Shown piece by piece: positions 51,529 through 60,075 of a stretch of 64,000 nt of DNA. Under the pieces are notes generated by a model. The model was not told the origin of the DNA and searched no databases. It was given only the letters and a program-made list of their open reading frames with translations. Each line of letters starts with the position of its first letter. The stretch's first letter is position 1. Origin of the DNA: Thermosyntropha lipolytica DSM 11003 (GTDB taxonomy: Bacteria; Bacillota; Syntrophomonadia; Syntrophomonadales; Syntrophomonadaceae); assembly GCF_900129805.1 (NCBI RefSeq), contig NZ_FQWY01000007.1:32809-96808 (forward strand). The letters run 5' to 3'. Both the position numbers and the translations under genes were made by a program.

Positions 51529-52338
51529 TTAATCAAGTTTTTCCCTTAAAAAAAGTATCGCCTCTAATACACTGCCTCCCAAGGCTCTAGCCTTATCAGA
51601 GATGGTAAAACAGTATTCTTTTACCCCGCGCGGATCAATATCTCCTATCTTTAAACCCTTACTAACCTGGGTTTCATTCCTTATAAGTCCGCGCAGAACG
51701 CCGTCGATAGAAGCAATTACCGGCTCCTTATCCACATACGCTATTGTCTGCCCTTTCTGCACCTTTTCTCCTATATCTAGAATATTATGTATTACTCCAT
51801 CTGCCGGAGCATATAAAACCCTTTCCCGGGCATAGCCCATAACTTCACCCGGAATCCCGGTATTTTCTTCTGCCCTTCCTTGAAATATAAGCCTTCCCAA
51901 ATTATGCCCTCTTTTAGTTTCGATCACTACATCTACATCTACACCCGCCTCGAAACCTGGGCCTAACCCAATAGTAATAGGTGCCATTTTCCGGCTGGTG
52001 CCTAGGTTCTTCTTAGCCAAAATCGCATCCACCAGTATACCAGGTTTTATAAAATTCAGTATCCTGGCCTCTGGATCAACCATAACCGGTATAACTTCTT
52101 TTTCCCATATATGGTATATATCTTCAATTTGCTCAGCTTTTACTGCTTTAATACCTTCCACTGTATATTCCTTTTCCCAGACGGCAGAAGCAAAAGCTAC
52201 TGTCCTTCTTATTACTAAAGGTTTTTCCAGCTCCAGCATTAACACCTTAAAACCTGAACGGTGAAGCCGGCAGGCAATACCGGTAGCTAAATCTCCTGCC
52301 CCTCTTATAACAACTTTGTTATTGGCTATTCTCAGCAA
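51529..52338 (-). CDS. yqeB: Selenium-dependent molybdenum hydroxylase accessory protein, EF2563/YqeB family
   Basis: 269 aa. N-terminal VVIRGAGDLATGIACRLHRS (dinucleotide-type loop) followed by KPLVIRRTVAFASAVWEKEY; MAPITIGLGPGFEAGVDVDV, IETKRGHNLGRLI and a biotinyl-like segment VLYAPADGVIHNILDIGEKV. This family marks selenium-dependent molybdenum hydroxylase systems in genome comparisons. Its biochemical step is not known. Start ATG 52338 directly follows the preceding stop (1-nt gap). Confidence 0.9.
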   Translation of the reverse strand: MLRIANNKVVIRGAGDLATGIACRLHRSGFKVLMLELEKPLVIRRTVAFASAVWEKEYTVEGIKAVKAEQIEDIYHIWEKEVIPVMVDPEARILNFIKPGILVDAILAKKNLGTSRKMAPITIGLGPGFEAGVDVDVVIETKRGHNLGRLIFQGRAEENTGIPGEVMGYARERVLYAPADGVIHNILDIGEKVQKGQTIAYVDKEPVIASIDGVLRGLIRNETQVSKGLKIGDIDPRGVKEYCFTISDKARALGGSVLEAILFLREKLD

Positions 52339-52339
52339 T

Positions 52340-53680
52340 TTACTCCATCTCCTGATAGTCCATGTATTTTTTTAGTTCTTCGGGAGTATCTATATCCAGA
52401 CCTTTGAAACCCTTATCAATATACACCTTTTTTATCTTACCGGGATTTTTCCGGATAATGCTTCGTCCTCCCTCATCTCCGGTTATATTTAAAAGTTCTG
52501 AACGGAGAGAACGGGAAAAAACGGTAGGCATACCCGGATCATCATCATAAAAAGGTACTATGATGGGAAAAGTAGATTTTTTAAAAACAGCAAGCAGTTT
52601 ATTTATAAGGTCTTTATCAAGAAAAGGCATGTCCCCAGGTATAAACATATACCCATCAGCTACAGGTTCAGAAGCTTTAATACCTATCTTTACGGAAATA
52701 CTCTGTCCTTTAAAAGCTTCCGGATTAAAAACCGTCTTAACTCCGTATTTTTCGCCTATTTCCTTTACAGCCGGATTTTGATATACCAGTATCACCTCAT
52801 CCAGGTCAGATAAGGAAGCTTCTTTTATGACTTTTTCTACCAGAGAAAATCCTTCTTTTAGAGGCAAGAGCAGCTTATCCTGCCCCATACGCTCAGAAAA
52901 ACCAGCTGCCATAATAATACCGGTTATCTTTTCTCGTTGGGGATGAGGATAAAACTTTTCCTCCTTAAGGCTTCCTATTATTAAACCATCTAGATAAAAC
53001 TCGGCTTTGCCTAGCATATCGGCCAGCATAAAAGCCGCCTTTTTTACAGGTTCTCCCTCTACCTGGTTTAAAAATAGATATTTCTCAGCTTTTTCCGGTA
53101 TATTTTTAAAAAGGCCTGCTGGAAGGGTTATAAGCTTAAAAATCTGTTCTAGATTTACTATGTCGCCAGCACCACAAAGGTTTTTAAAAATTTCACTTCT
53201 AAATACTTCATCATCTACCTTGCGGTTCAATACCCTTAAGCCAATAACCCCTACGGTTTTAGTAGTAAGGGAAGGCACAACCGGCTCATCAGCTGCAGGG
53301 GCTTTAAGCGATTTTTGTTTAGCCCCATCTGCCTCTACCAGTATGTAATCAAAATACCGGGACCTGAAAATATCATCGAGAAAGCCGGGGTTTACTCCGG
53401 CCAATTTTTCCCCTTTATTCAGAAATTCCCTTCCTAGTACGGTTATAGTTCCCTGCTCAGGTTGCAGCACATTAAGCTTAGGTTCAGGAATTATAACCAG
53501 TTCATCAAAATCTTCAGGCTTAGGAACCATTATTTTCGTCGTCGTCGTAACCAATATCCTTTTATTCTTAGCCTTAAGCTCATGGGCCAATTTAAAAATG
53601 GAGGAGGTTTTACCTCCCCCGCCCACAAAGCTTATCATTTCTTTTTTATCATTCGCAAAATCAAAATTGTCCATAAACAT
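52340..53680 (-). CDS. YqeC - MocA fusion: Se-hydroxylase accessory ATPase joined to Mo-cofactor cytidylyltransferase
   Basis: 446 aa. Part 1 (about 1-235): MISFVGGGGKTSSIFKLAHE (P-loop), ILVTTTTKIMVPKPEDFDEL, YILVEADGAKQKSLKAPA, as in YqeC. Part 2 (about 243-446): GIIMAAGFSERMGQDKLLLP, MFIPGDMPFLDKDLINKLLA and LNITGDEGGRSIIRKNPGKI, a MocA/MobA-like nucleotidyltransferase making the cytosine dinucleotide form of the cofactor. The two are usually separate genes. ATG 53680 (or the next ATG, two codons in) lies 3 nt after the molybdopterin-binding gene stop. Confidence 0.88.
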   Translation of the reverse strand: MFMDNFDFANDKKEMISFVGGGGKTSSIFKLAHELKAKNKRILVTTTTKIMVPKPEDFDELVIIPEPKLNVLQPEQGTITVLGREFLNKGEKLAGVNPGFLDDIFRSRYFDYILVEADGAKQKSLKAPAADEPVVPSLTTKTVGVIGLRVLNRKVDDEVFRSEIFKNLCGAGDIVNLEQIFKLITLPAGLFKNIPEKAEKYLFLNQVEGEPVKKAAFMLADMLGKAEFYLDGLIIGSLKEEKFYPHPQREKITGIIMAAGFSERMGQDKLLLPLKEGFSLVEKVIKEASLSDLDEVILVYQNPAVKEIGEKYGVKTVFNPEAFKGQSISVKIGIKASEPVADGYMFIPGDMPFLDKDLINKLLAVFKKSTFPIIVPFYDDDPGMPTVFSRSLRSELLNITGDEGGRSIIRKNPGKIKKVYIDKGFKGLDIDTPEELKKYMDYQEME

Positions 53681-53683
53681 TAT

Positions 53684-54709
53684 CTATCCCTGCTTTCCAA
53701 AAGGGCATACCGGATAATGGCAGGTTGGGCATCCCCAGCACATACCGCCATGAGCCAGTTTGACAAGATCAGCCCTCTGTAATTTTTCTCCCGCAAGTAT
53801 GCGGGGTAAAACCAGGTCTAATACGGTTATTCTGTAAAACATCCCACATGCAGGTACTCCCAGAACAGGTATATCACCTTTATAAGCCAGCATAAACATA
53901 GCTCCTGGCAGTACCGGAGATCCGTAAGTTATGACTTCATCGGCTATTTCCCGGATGGCAGTTGGAGTTACATCATCAGCATCTACCGACATGCCCCCTG
54001 ATGTCATAATTAACTCTGCTCCCTGGTCTATCAGCTCTTTTATCTTATCTTTAATCATTTCTACATTATCAGGAGCATAACAGGTAGCAAGGAGATTAGA
54101 GCCATAGTTTTGTACTTTGGCAGCCAGAACCGGCCCAAATCTATCTTCTATCCTTCCTTCATACACCTCTGTACCGGTAACTACTATGCCGATTTTTAAA
54201 GATTTCAATTCTTCTATCCATATAAGAGGTGAATCTATAGCGCAGTATTTTTCTACCTGTTCAATTTTTTCTTTTTCGATTACCAAAGGTATTACCCGGG
54301 TACCGGCTACAATCTGTCCCTCCTTGACCGGAGTATGGTTATGGAGGGTAGCCAGTATTACCATATCGATGGCATTTATCTTTTCCAAAAGTTTAAGATT
54401 AATCTTTAACAAACCTGCCCGAGCAGCTATAAAGTTTATTTTGCCTTCTGCAGGTTCTGACAGAATTATATTAGGGCCAGCAGCAGCTCTGGCTATCCTT
54501 TCTGCAGCTTCGTTTTCATGCAGCAGGTTAGGGTTCATTTCCAATATATAGATATGGTTTTTCCCCATGCTTTTAAGGAGAGGGATGTCTTCTTCTTTAA
54601 TAACATGCCCTTTTTTAAAAGCAGGTCCCTTGTACTCACCAGGTACGATACGGGTCAGGTCATGAGCCAGTACCATACCTACAGCATCTTCTACCTTTAC
54701 TTTTTTCAC
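53684..54709 (-). CDS. MoeA/MogA-like molybdopterin-binding protein with Cys-rich C-terminus
   Basis: 341 aa. The N-terminal region MKKVKVEDAVGMVLAHDLTR resembles MoeA; the central MoCF-binding domain has KIGIVVTGTEVYEGRIEDRF and LIMTSGGMSVDADDVTPTAI (GGxSxxxxDxT). The C-terminus ends GGMCWGCPTCHYPVCPFGK, four cysteines that could bind a metal; this tail occurs in the MoeA-like proteins of molybdenum hydroxylase clusters. Probably inserts or shuttles Mo cofactor for the dehydrogenase encoded upstream. Confidence 0.87.
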   Translation of the reverse strand: MKKVKVEDAVGMVLAHDLTRIVPGEYKGPAFKKGHVIKEEDIPLLKSMGKNHIYILEMNPNLLHENEAAERIARAAAGPNIILSEPAEGKINFIAARAGLLKINLKLLEKINAIDMVILATLHNHTPVKEGQIVAGTRVIPLVIEKEKIEQVEKYCAIDSPLIWIEELKSLKIGIVVTGTEVYEGRIEDRFGPVLAAKVQNYGSNLLATCYAPDNVEMIKDKIKELIDQGAELIMTSGGMSVDADDVTPTAIREIADEVITYGSPVLPGAMFMLAYKGDIPVLGVPACGMFYRITVLDLVLPRILAGEKLQRADLVKLAHGGMCWGCPTCHYPVCPFGKQG

Positions 54710-54743
54710 ACGACATCTCCTCTATATTTTATTCCGCTAGGTT

Positions 54744-55736
54744 TTACGCACCTTGTTTTTCTTTTTCTCTTATCGCTTGGAGAAGCTTCATTGGCGTTAC
54801 TGGTATTTCCGTCATTCGCACTCCCACCGCATCATAAATAGCATTCAGTATAGCAGGACCTACGGGAATCATTACTGGCTCACCAATCCCTTTAGCCCCA
54901 TAAGGAGCTGTACTTTCGGGATCTTCTACGATTATATTCTGTATTTCCGGCATATCCATAGCGGTAGGGATAATATAAGTGGAAAGCTTATTATTCCATA
55001 TTCTCCCATTTTCTAACCCCAAATCTTCATACAGCACATAACCCATAGCCATAGCAAAGCCGCCTTCCATCTGCCCTTCAATCATCTTGGGATTAATAGC
55101 CCTTCCTACATCCTGGGCATGAGCAGCTTTTATGATTTCTACCTGGCCAGTTTCCGTATCTACTTCTACCTCTACCGCACAGGCACTGAAAGTATATGGC
55201 CAATAGGGAGCTCCCTGTCCCGTTTCGGGATCAATCTGAACAGTTTGAGCCGTAAAAGTAGCAAAAGTCCGCAAGGGTTCAGACTGCTTGGCAGCTATTT
55301 GGGCCAAAGTAATACATTTGTCAGGTAAAATTTTTAAATATATTTTACCATCTTTCATCTCTAATCCTGCATCACTATTTAATCCTAACTCTTTGACTGC
55401 AATATTGATAAGCTCTTTTTTCAGTTCCTCAGCTGCCATTTTTATAGCATTACCTGTATTGTAAGTCTGACGGGTTGCCGCTGCGGTACCGGCATCAGGA
55501 GTAATACTGGTATCTTCATTTATAAATATTATATCATCTACGGTAAGGCCCAAGACCTCAGCCGGTATCTGGCTTAATGCCGTTTTGGCTCCCTGCCCTA
55601 CTTCCGTTGCTCCTGTATATATAGCCACTTTACCATCAGGCTGCAGTTCGGCATAAGCTCTGGATACATCAGGAAATCCGTTGCCATATCCGGTTCCATA
55701 AAAGATACATGCTATTCCTTTGCCTCTTTTTTTCAT
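54744..55736 (-). CDS. Molybdenum hydroxylase, C-terminal (medium) molybdopterin subunit, NdhM-like
   Basis: 330 aa corresponding to the C-terminal half of the Mo-binding subunit of xanthine dehydrogenase-type enzymes: GKGIACIFYGTGYGNGFPDV, YTGATEVGQGAKTALSQIPA, TPDAGTAAATRQTYNTGNAI, VEVDTETGQVEIIKAAHAQD and the active-site Glu in GAKGIGEPVMIPVGPAI. ATG 55736 behind AAGGGGG, 17 bp after the stop of the N-terminal half and in a different frame, so these are two genes. The same split is known for NdhL/NdhM of nicotinate dehydrogenase from Eubacterium barkeri. Confidence 0.88.
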   Translation of the reverse strand: MKKRGKGIACIFYGTGYGNGFPDVSRAYAELQPDGKVAIYTGATEVGQGAKTALSQIPAEVLGLTVDDIIFINEDTSITPDAGTAAATRQTYNTGNAIKMAAEELKKELINIAVKELGLNSDAGLEMKDGKIYLKILPDKCITLAQIAAKQSEPLRTFATFTAQTVQIDPETGQGAPYWPYTFSACAVEVEVDTETGQVEIIKAAHAQDVGRAINPKMIEGQMEGGFAMAMGYVLYEDLGLENGRIWNNKLSTYIIPTAMDMPEIQNIIVEDPESTAPYGAKGIGEPVMIPVGPAILNAIYDAVGVRMTEIPVTPMKLLQAIREKEKQGA

Positions 55737-55752
55737 TCGCTTTACCCCCTTT

Positions 55753-57000
55753 TTAAGCCATTTCTAACGCATCGGCAACTTTCTTAATGCATGTAATCAG
55801 AGGTACACTTTCCGTTAAAATCTGGCCGTTAGCCGTTTCCGAGCCTTTAGTAAAGGCATTTTTAAGCCTTATTTCTACCGGACTTATACCCAGCTTTTCG
55901 GCCAGCATATCCATCTGCTGTTCAGTAGCAATAGGTACCTGAGTAGCTCCAAATCCCCGCATAGCTCCACAGAAGGGATTGTTAGTATATACTGCATAAG
56001 CATCTACTTTAACATTGGGTATGACATAAGGACCTGTTACATGGATCCCTGATTTGCGGGTTACATTTATGGCCCAGGAAGCATAAGCTCCGGTATCAGC
56101 AATTATTTCTGCTTCCAAAGCCAAAAGCTTGCCTTCTTTGTCGGCACCAGTTTTAATCTTAATTATTTCCGGATGCCTTTTGGAATGGGCTACAAAAGAT
56201 TCTTCCCGGGAATATACCGCTTTCACCGGCCCGCCGGTTGCTACAGCTGCTATGGCCAGGTGTATCTGCAGGGTAATATCTTCTCTTCCTCCAAAAGCCC
56301 CTCCTACAGCTGGATTTATAACCTTGACTTTTTCCGCAGGAACTCCCATAGCTTCAGCAATTTCCAGCTGGTCAAAATGGGGATACTGAGTTGCGGCACA
56401 TACGACAATAGTTCCATCTTCTTCTACATAAGCTATTCCGGCTTCCGGCTGCAAAAAGGCATGATCTACCATAGAGGTTTTATACACATTCTCTACCACT
56501 ACATGGGATTTAGCAAAGCCTTCTTCAATATTGCCTTTTCGCAGCTTATAATGGTAAATTATATTACTGGTTCCATCATGTACTTTAATTTCGTCTTTCA
56601 TAGCCTCTACTGGGTCAAAAACAGCTGGTAATTCTTCATATTTCACTTCGATAGCTTCTACGGCTTTTTGCGCAATCTTTTCCGAAGTGGCAACTACAAA
56701 GGCTAAAGGGTCTCCTATGCGCCGAACCTTTTGCGCACAGAATACTTCATGATCTTTGAACAAAACGCCATGGGCATTATGTCCCGGAACATCTTTAGCT
56801 GTAAATATCCTTACTACTCCCTCTATCTTTTCTGCCTTGCTGGTATCAAGGGTAAAATAAGCATGGGGCACTGTAGAACGCAAGGTTTTCCCGTATAACA
56901 TGCCATCCATATATATATCCTGAGGATAAACAGCTTTGCCGGTTACTTTTGCTAATCCATCTACCCTTATTACACTTTTTCCTATAACATTAAAGCTCAT
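55753..57000 (-). CDS. Molybdenum hydroxylase, N-terminal (large) molybdopterin subunit, NdhL-like
   Basis: 415 aa corresponding to the N-terminal half of the Mo-binding subunit: IRVDGLAKVTGKAVYPQDIY, RSTVPHAYFTLDTSKAEKIE, YKTSMVDHAFLQPEAGIAYV, NPAVGGAFGGREDITLQIHL (Mo-site loop) and NPFCGAMRGFGATQVPIATE. The end VPLITCIKKVADALEMA matches the place where the one-piece enzyme continues to its second half. ATG 57000, 1 nt after the FeS subunit stop. Together with the next gene, length and order match a complete Mo subunit of about 745 aa. Confidence 0.9.
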   Translation of the reverse strand: MSFNVIGKSVIRVDGLAKVTGKAVYPQDIYMDGMLYGKTLRSTVPHAYFTLDTSKAEKIEGVVRIFTAKDVPGHNAHGVLFKDHEVFCAQKVRRIGDPLAFVVATSEKIAQKAVEAIEVKYEELPAVFDPVEAMKDEIKVHDGTSNIIYHYKLRKGNIEEGFAKSHVVVENVYKTSMVDHAFLQPEAGIAYVEEDGTIVVCAATQYPHFDQLEIAEAMGVPAEKVKVINPAVGGAFGGREDITLQIHLAIAAVATGGPVKAVYSREESFVAHSKRHPEIIKIKTGADKEGKLLALEAEIIADTGAYASWAINVTRKSGIHVTGPYVIPNVKVDAYAVYTNNPFCGAMRGFGATQVPIATEQQMDMLAEKLGISPVEIRLKNAFTKGSETANGQILTESVPLITCIKKVADALEMA

Positions 57001-57001
57001 T

Positions 57002-57490
57002 CTATTTGCCTCCTTTATTGAGGTATTCGGCTGCTTTCTTTACACTGCTTACAATTTTGGCATAACCGGTGCAGCGACAGAGGTTGCCAGATATTCCTTC
57101 CTTTATTTCTTCATCAGTCGGATGGGGATTTTTATCCAAAAGGGCTTTTGCGGCCAATACCATAGCGGGAGTACAAAAACCGCATTGCACAGCCCCCTCT
57201 TCCAGAAATGCCTGCTGTATCGGGTGCAAAGTTCCATCTTCCTTCTGCAGACCTTCAATAGTTATTATCTCTTTGCCCTCAGCCTGAAAAGCCATAATCA
57301 GACAGGAGGTGACAAGTTTTCCGTCCATTATAACTGAACAGGCCCCACATTCTCCTTCGGAACAACCTTCCTTTACTCCTGTAAAGCCCAGTTTATCCCG
57401 CAAAAGATCTAAAAGCCTCATATCCTCTTCTACTTCTACCTGATAAAGCTTTCCATTAACCGTAAGACTAATTTTTTTCATCTTTTTCAC
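57002..57490 (-). CDS. Molybdenum hydroxylase, 2x[2Fe-2S] subunit
   Basis: 162 aa. Plant-ferredoxin type cluster: GCSEGECGACSVIMDGKLVT and SCL, and the second cluster CGFCTPAMVLAAKALL ... GNLCRCTGYAKI. It passes electrons from the Mo site to FAD. ATG 57490 follows GAGGTGAAAAAG (partly in the FAD subunit gap of 9 bp). Typical length. Confidence 0.95.
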   Translation of the reverse strand: MKKMKKISLTVNGKLYQVEVEEDMRLLDLLRDKLGFTGVKEGCSEGECGACSVIMDGKLVTSCLIMAFQAEGKEIITIEGLQKEDGTLHPIQQAFLEEGAVQCGFCTPAMVLAAKALLDKNPHPTDEEIKEGISGNLCRCTGYAKIVSSVKKAAEYLNKGGK

Positions 57491-57499
57491 CTCGAAACC

Positions 57500-58369
57500 T
57501 TATTTTGTTCTTTGCCATGCTTTATTTAAAGCTTCTTTGAATACGCCTTTTATCGCATACGGTTTGAAATCTTTTTCTACCGGCGGACGGGTAGCCAGCC
57601 TTTTTTCCAGTACCTGTCCAAAAACCTCAGCTGCTTCTTCAATAACAGTATTATCCATTTTTTTGCCTTTAACAAAATCTTCTACTTCCCGTTCCCGTAC
57701 CGGAAATCTAGATAAGGCTCCGCTACCGATGCGTATATTTTTTATCACCTCATTTTCGCCCCGTTCCACAAAAACAGCCAGGGATATAGTCGAAATAGCC
57801 AGAGCTTTTCTGAGGCCCAGTTTTACAAACCCCAATCCTTGTCCCGGTTGGGGTTTTAAAAATTTCACGGCATACAATATTTCCTGCGGTTCCAATTTCA
57901 CTTTGCCCCGATCAATATATATATCTTCCAAAGGCATTTCCCGGGTACCCTGTTTGCTTTTTATAACCGCTACCGCATCCAGAGCTAAAAGGGCAGGTAC
58001 CGTATCGGCAGCAGGTGAAGCATTGCATATATTGCCACCTACAGTTCCTAAATTCCTTATCTGAGGAGAACCGACATGGCCGGCTGCTTCTTGCAAGCCT
58101 TTAAAAGGTTTTCCTATTACCGGGCTTTCTTTTATATTGACAAAGCGGGTAGCAGCCCCTATCTCGATAAAATCACCAGTCTCCTTAATAAAACAAAGTT
58201 CAGCCACATCGGAAATATCTACCAAAACTTCCGGATTAACCTTTCCTTCCCGCAGTTGAATTACCAGGTCAGTTCCTCCGGCAATCACCTTGGCCTTTTC
58301 ACCTTTTTCATCCAGTACATCAAGCACTTCTTCCAGAGTTCTTGCTTTAATAACTTCCTTGAGTTCCAT
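57500..58369 (-). CDS. Molybdenum hydroxylase, FAD subunit
   Basis: 289 aa from ATG 58369, which follows GGGAGGT by 5 nt; the longer frame to 58387 adds six residues and has no site. FAD-binding loops VIAGGTDLVIQLREGK and IRNLGTVGGNICNASPAADT, and the C-terminal CO dehydrogenase-flavoprotein domain. First gene of the cluster; the order FAD - FeS - Mo(L) - Mo(M) is that of ndhF-ndhS-ndhL-ndhM. Substrate unproven: nicotinate, purine or another N-heterocycle. Confidence 0.92.
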   Translation of the reverse strand: MELKEVIKARTLEEVLDVLDEKGEKAKVIAGGTDLVIQLREGKVNPEVLVDISDVAELCFIKETGDFIEIGAATRFVNIKESPVIGKPFKGLQEAAGHVGSPQIRNLGTVGGNICNASPAADTVPALLALDAVAVIKSKQGTREMPLEDIYIDRGKVKLEPQEILYAVKFLKPQPGQGLGFVKLGLRKALAISTISLAVFVERGENEVIKNIRIGSGALSRFPVREREVEDFVKGKKMDNTVIEEAAEVFGQVLEKRLATRPPVEKDFKPYAIKGVFKEALNKAWQRTK

Positions 58370-58387
58370 AAATACCTCCCTTTCCAT

Positions 58388-58700
58388 AATGCAAAAACCG
58401 AGGGAATTTGATTTTAGTTTTGACTTTGAAAATAAAATTTATAAAGGTTTCCATTCATTTATTTTTTGCAATTTTTATGCCAAAATTTTATACCTAGTTT
58501 TTATTTTTACAGGCTAAATTATTTTATAAAAAAGACACTATTCTGGTCATTTATCCATTTTTATATTCATTCAGTCCATAAAAAAAGCGGATATTTTTTC
58601 TCGCGGGGAAAAAATATCCGCTTAAGGCTCAATGTTTTATGATAACCTTTTTTAATTTTTATTATAACTATATATAATATACTACCAAAATGCCAATTTA
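58388..58700. other. 313-bp intergenic region before the molybdenum hydroxylase cluster
   Basis: It contains the malic enzyme terminator (58585-58623) and an AT-rich stretch that must include the promoter of the hydroxylase operon on the minus strand (about 58400-58570). No riboswitch (for example Moco or purine type) could be recognised. Confidence 0.5.
58585..58623 (-). terminator. Terminator of the malic enzyme gene
   Basis: AAGCGGATATTTTTTC (58585-58600) and GAAAAAATATCCGCTT (58608-58623) form a perfect 16-bp stem with a 7-nt loop. On the minus strand it is followed by TTTTTATGG. Confidence 0.88.
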
Positions 58701-59882
58701 TTACAATCTGGCTACTCCCGTTCTTATAGCTGCATTGCCTACTGCTTCGGCAACTGCTGGAACAATGCGGCGGTCAAAGGCATCGGGAATTATATTTTCT
58801 TCATGCAGCTCTTCTTCTTTTATTATGCCGGCAATAGCATAAGCAGCTGCTATTTTCATCTCTTCATTTATTACCCTAGCCCGCACATCCAAAGCCCCTC
58901 TGAATATGCCTGGGAAAGCCAGCACATTATTAATCTGATTGGGGAAATCTGAACGTCCGGTGGCAACTATTCTGGCTCCTGCTTCTTTAGCCAGGTGAGG
59001 CATAATTTCCGGTATAGGATTGGCCATGGCAAAAACTATGGCATCCTTTTGCATAGATTTTATCATTTCTTTATCGACAACTTCAGGAGCAGAAACGCCT
59101 ATAAAAACATCAGCTCCTCGCAAAGCATCGCGCAAAGTACCTTTTAAGCCTTCTCTATTGGTCAAATAGGCTAATTCCCTCTTTTGTTGATTAAGCCTTT
59201 CATCTCCTGCCCACAGGATGCCTTTTTCATCGCAAACTAATATTTCTCCTGTTCCTAAGCTTAAAAGCATCTTGGTAATGGCAGTTCCAGCTGCTCCTGG
59301 CCCATTAACTACGACCCTTATTTCATCTAGTTTTTTCCCCACCACTTTTAAAGCGTTTAAAAGCCCGGCTGCTGTAACTACTGCCGTACCATGCTGATCA
59401 TCATGAAAAACAGGAATATCTATTTCTTCCATCAGCCTTTTTTCGATTTCAAAACACCGGGGAGCCGATATATCTTCGAGATTTATGCCGCCAAAAGTAG
59501 GGGCTAAATATTTTACCGTTTTTACAATTTCTTCGACCTCCTGGGTGGCCAAACATATTGGAAAAGCATCGATACCAGCAAATTCCTTAAAAAGAATAGC
59601 TTTTCCTTCCATAACCGGCATAGCAGCTTCCGGCCCAATATTGCCCAGTCCTAAAACCGCCGAACCATCAGTTACTACCGCCACCAGATTACTTTTAGCC
59701 GTATAGCGATAGACTTCCTCTCTATGGGCATGAATCTGGCGGCAAGGTTCGGCTACACCTGGAGTATAAACTATACTTAAGTCTTCCCGGTCTTTTATGC
59801 CTATTTTACTTACCACTTCGATCTTTCCCCGGTAATTAGCATGTAGCTCTAAAGCTCTGGCATTGAAGTCCATTCTGCTCAT
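58701..59882 (-). CDS. NAD(P)-dependent malic enzyme
   Basis: Oxidative decarboxylation of malate to pyruvate. 393 aa, the short bacterial form without a phosphotransacetylase domain. Substrate region LSIVYTPGVAEPCRQI, GDGSAVLGLGNIG-like VVTDGSAVLGLGNIGPEAAM, VFHDDQHGTAVVTAAGLLNA and a Rossmann stretch RVVVNGPGAAGTAITKMLLS. ATG 59882 after CAGGAGATG. Single gene with its own terminator. Confidence 0.94.
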   Translation of the reverse strand: MSRMDFNARALELHANYRGKIEVVSKIGIKDREDLSIVYTPGVAEPCRQIHAHREEVYRYTAKSNLVAVVTDGSAVLGLGNIGPEAAMPVMEGKAILFKEFAGIDAFPICLATQEVEEIVKTVKYLAPTFGGINLEDISAPRCFEIEKRLMEEIDIPVFHDDQHGTAVVTAAGLLNALKVVGKKLDEIRVVVNGPGAAGTAITKMLLSLGTGEILVCDEKGILWAGDERLNQQKRELAYLTNREGLKGTLRDALRGADVFIGVSAPEVVDKEMIKSMQKDAIVFAMANPIPEIMPHLAKEAGARIVATGRSDFPNQINNVLAFPGIFRGALDVRARVINEEMKIAAAYAIAGIIKEEELHEENIIPDAFDRRIVPAVAEAVGNAAIRTGVARL

Positions 59883-60075
59883 CTCCTGACTATTTTCTCC
59901 ATACTTTTTTATAAACTTGCATATTTATTAACTTATAGCAAAAAAAACTTAATTGCAACCGCAAATTATGTATTTAAATCTCTTTCGTCTCTGCTATCTT
60001 TTTACATTTTTTTCCTGTAAACTTTTTTAAAATAATAGGTACTTACAATGATTATCTGCCGAAGGGAGGGGAATC

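Noticed and set aside
55736..55755. Programmed frameshift or sequencing error splitting the Mo subunit
   Set aside because: The second gene has its own ribosome site and ATG, a 17-bp gap, and the same split exists in NdhL/NdhM enzymes.
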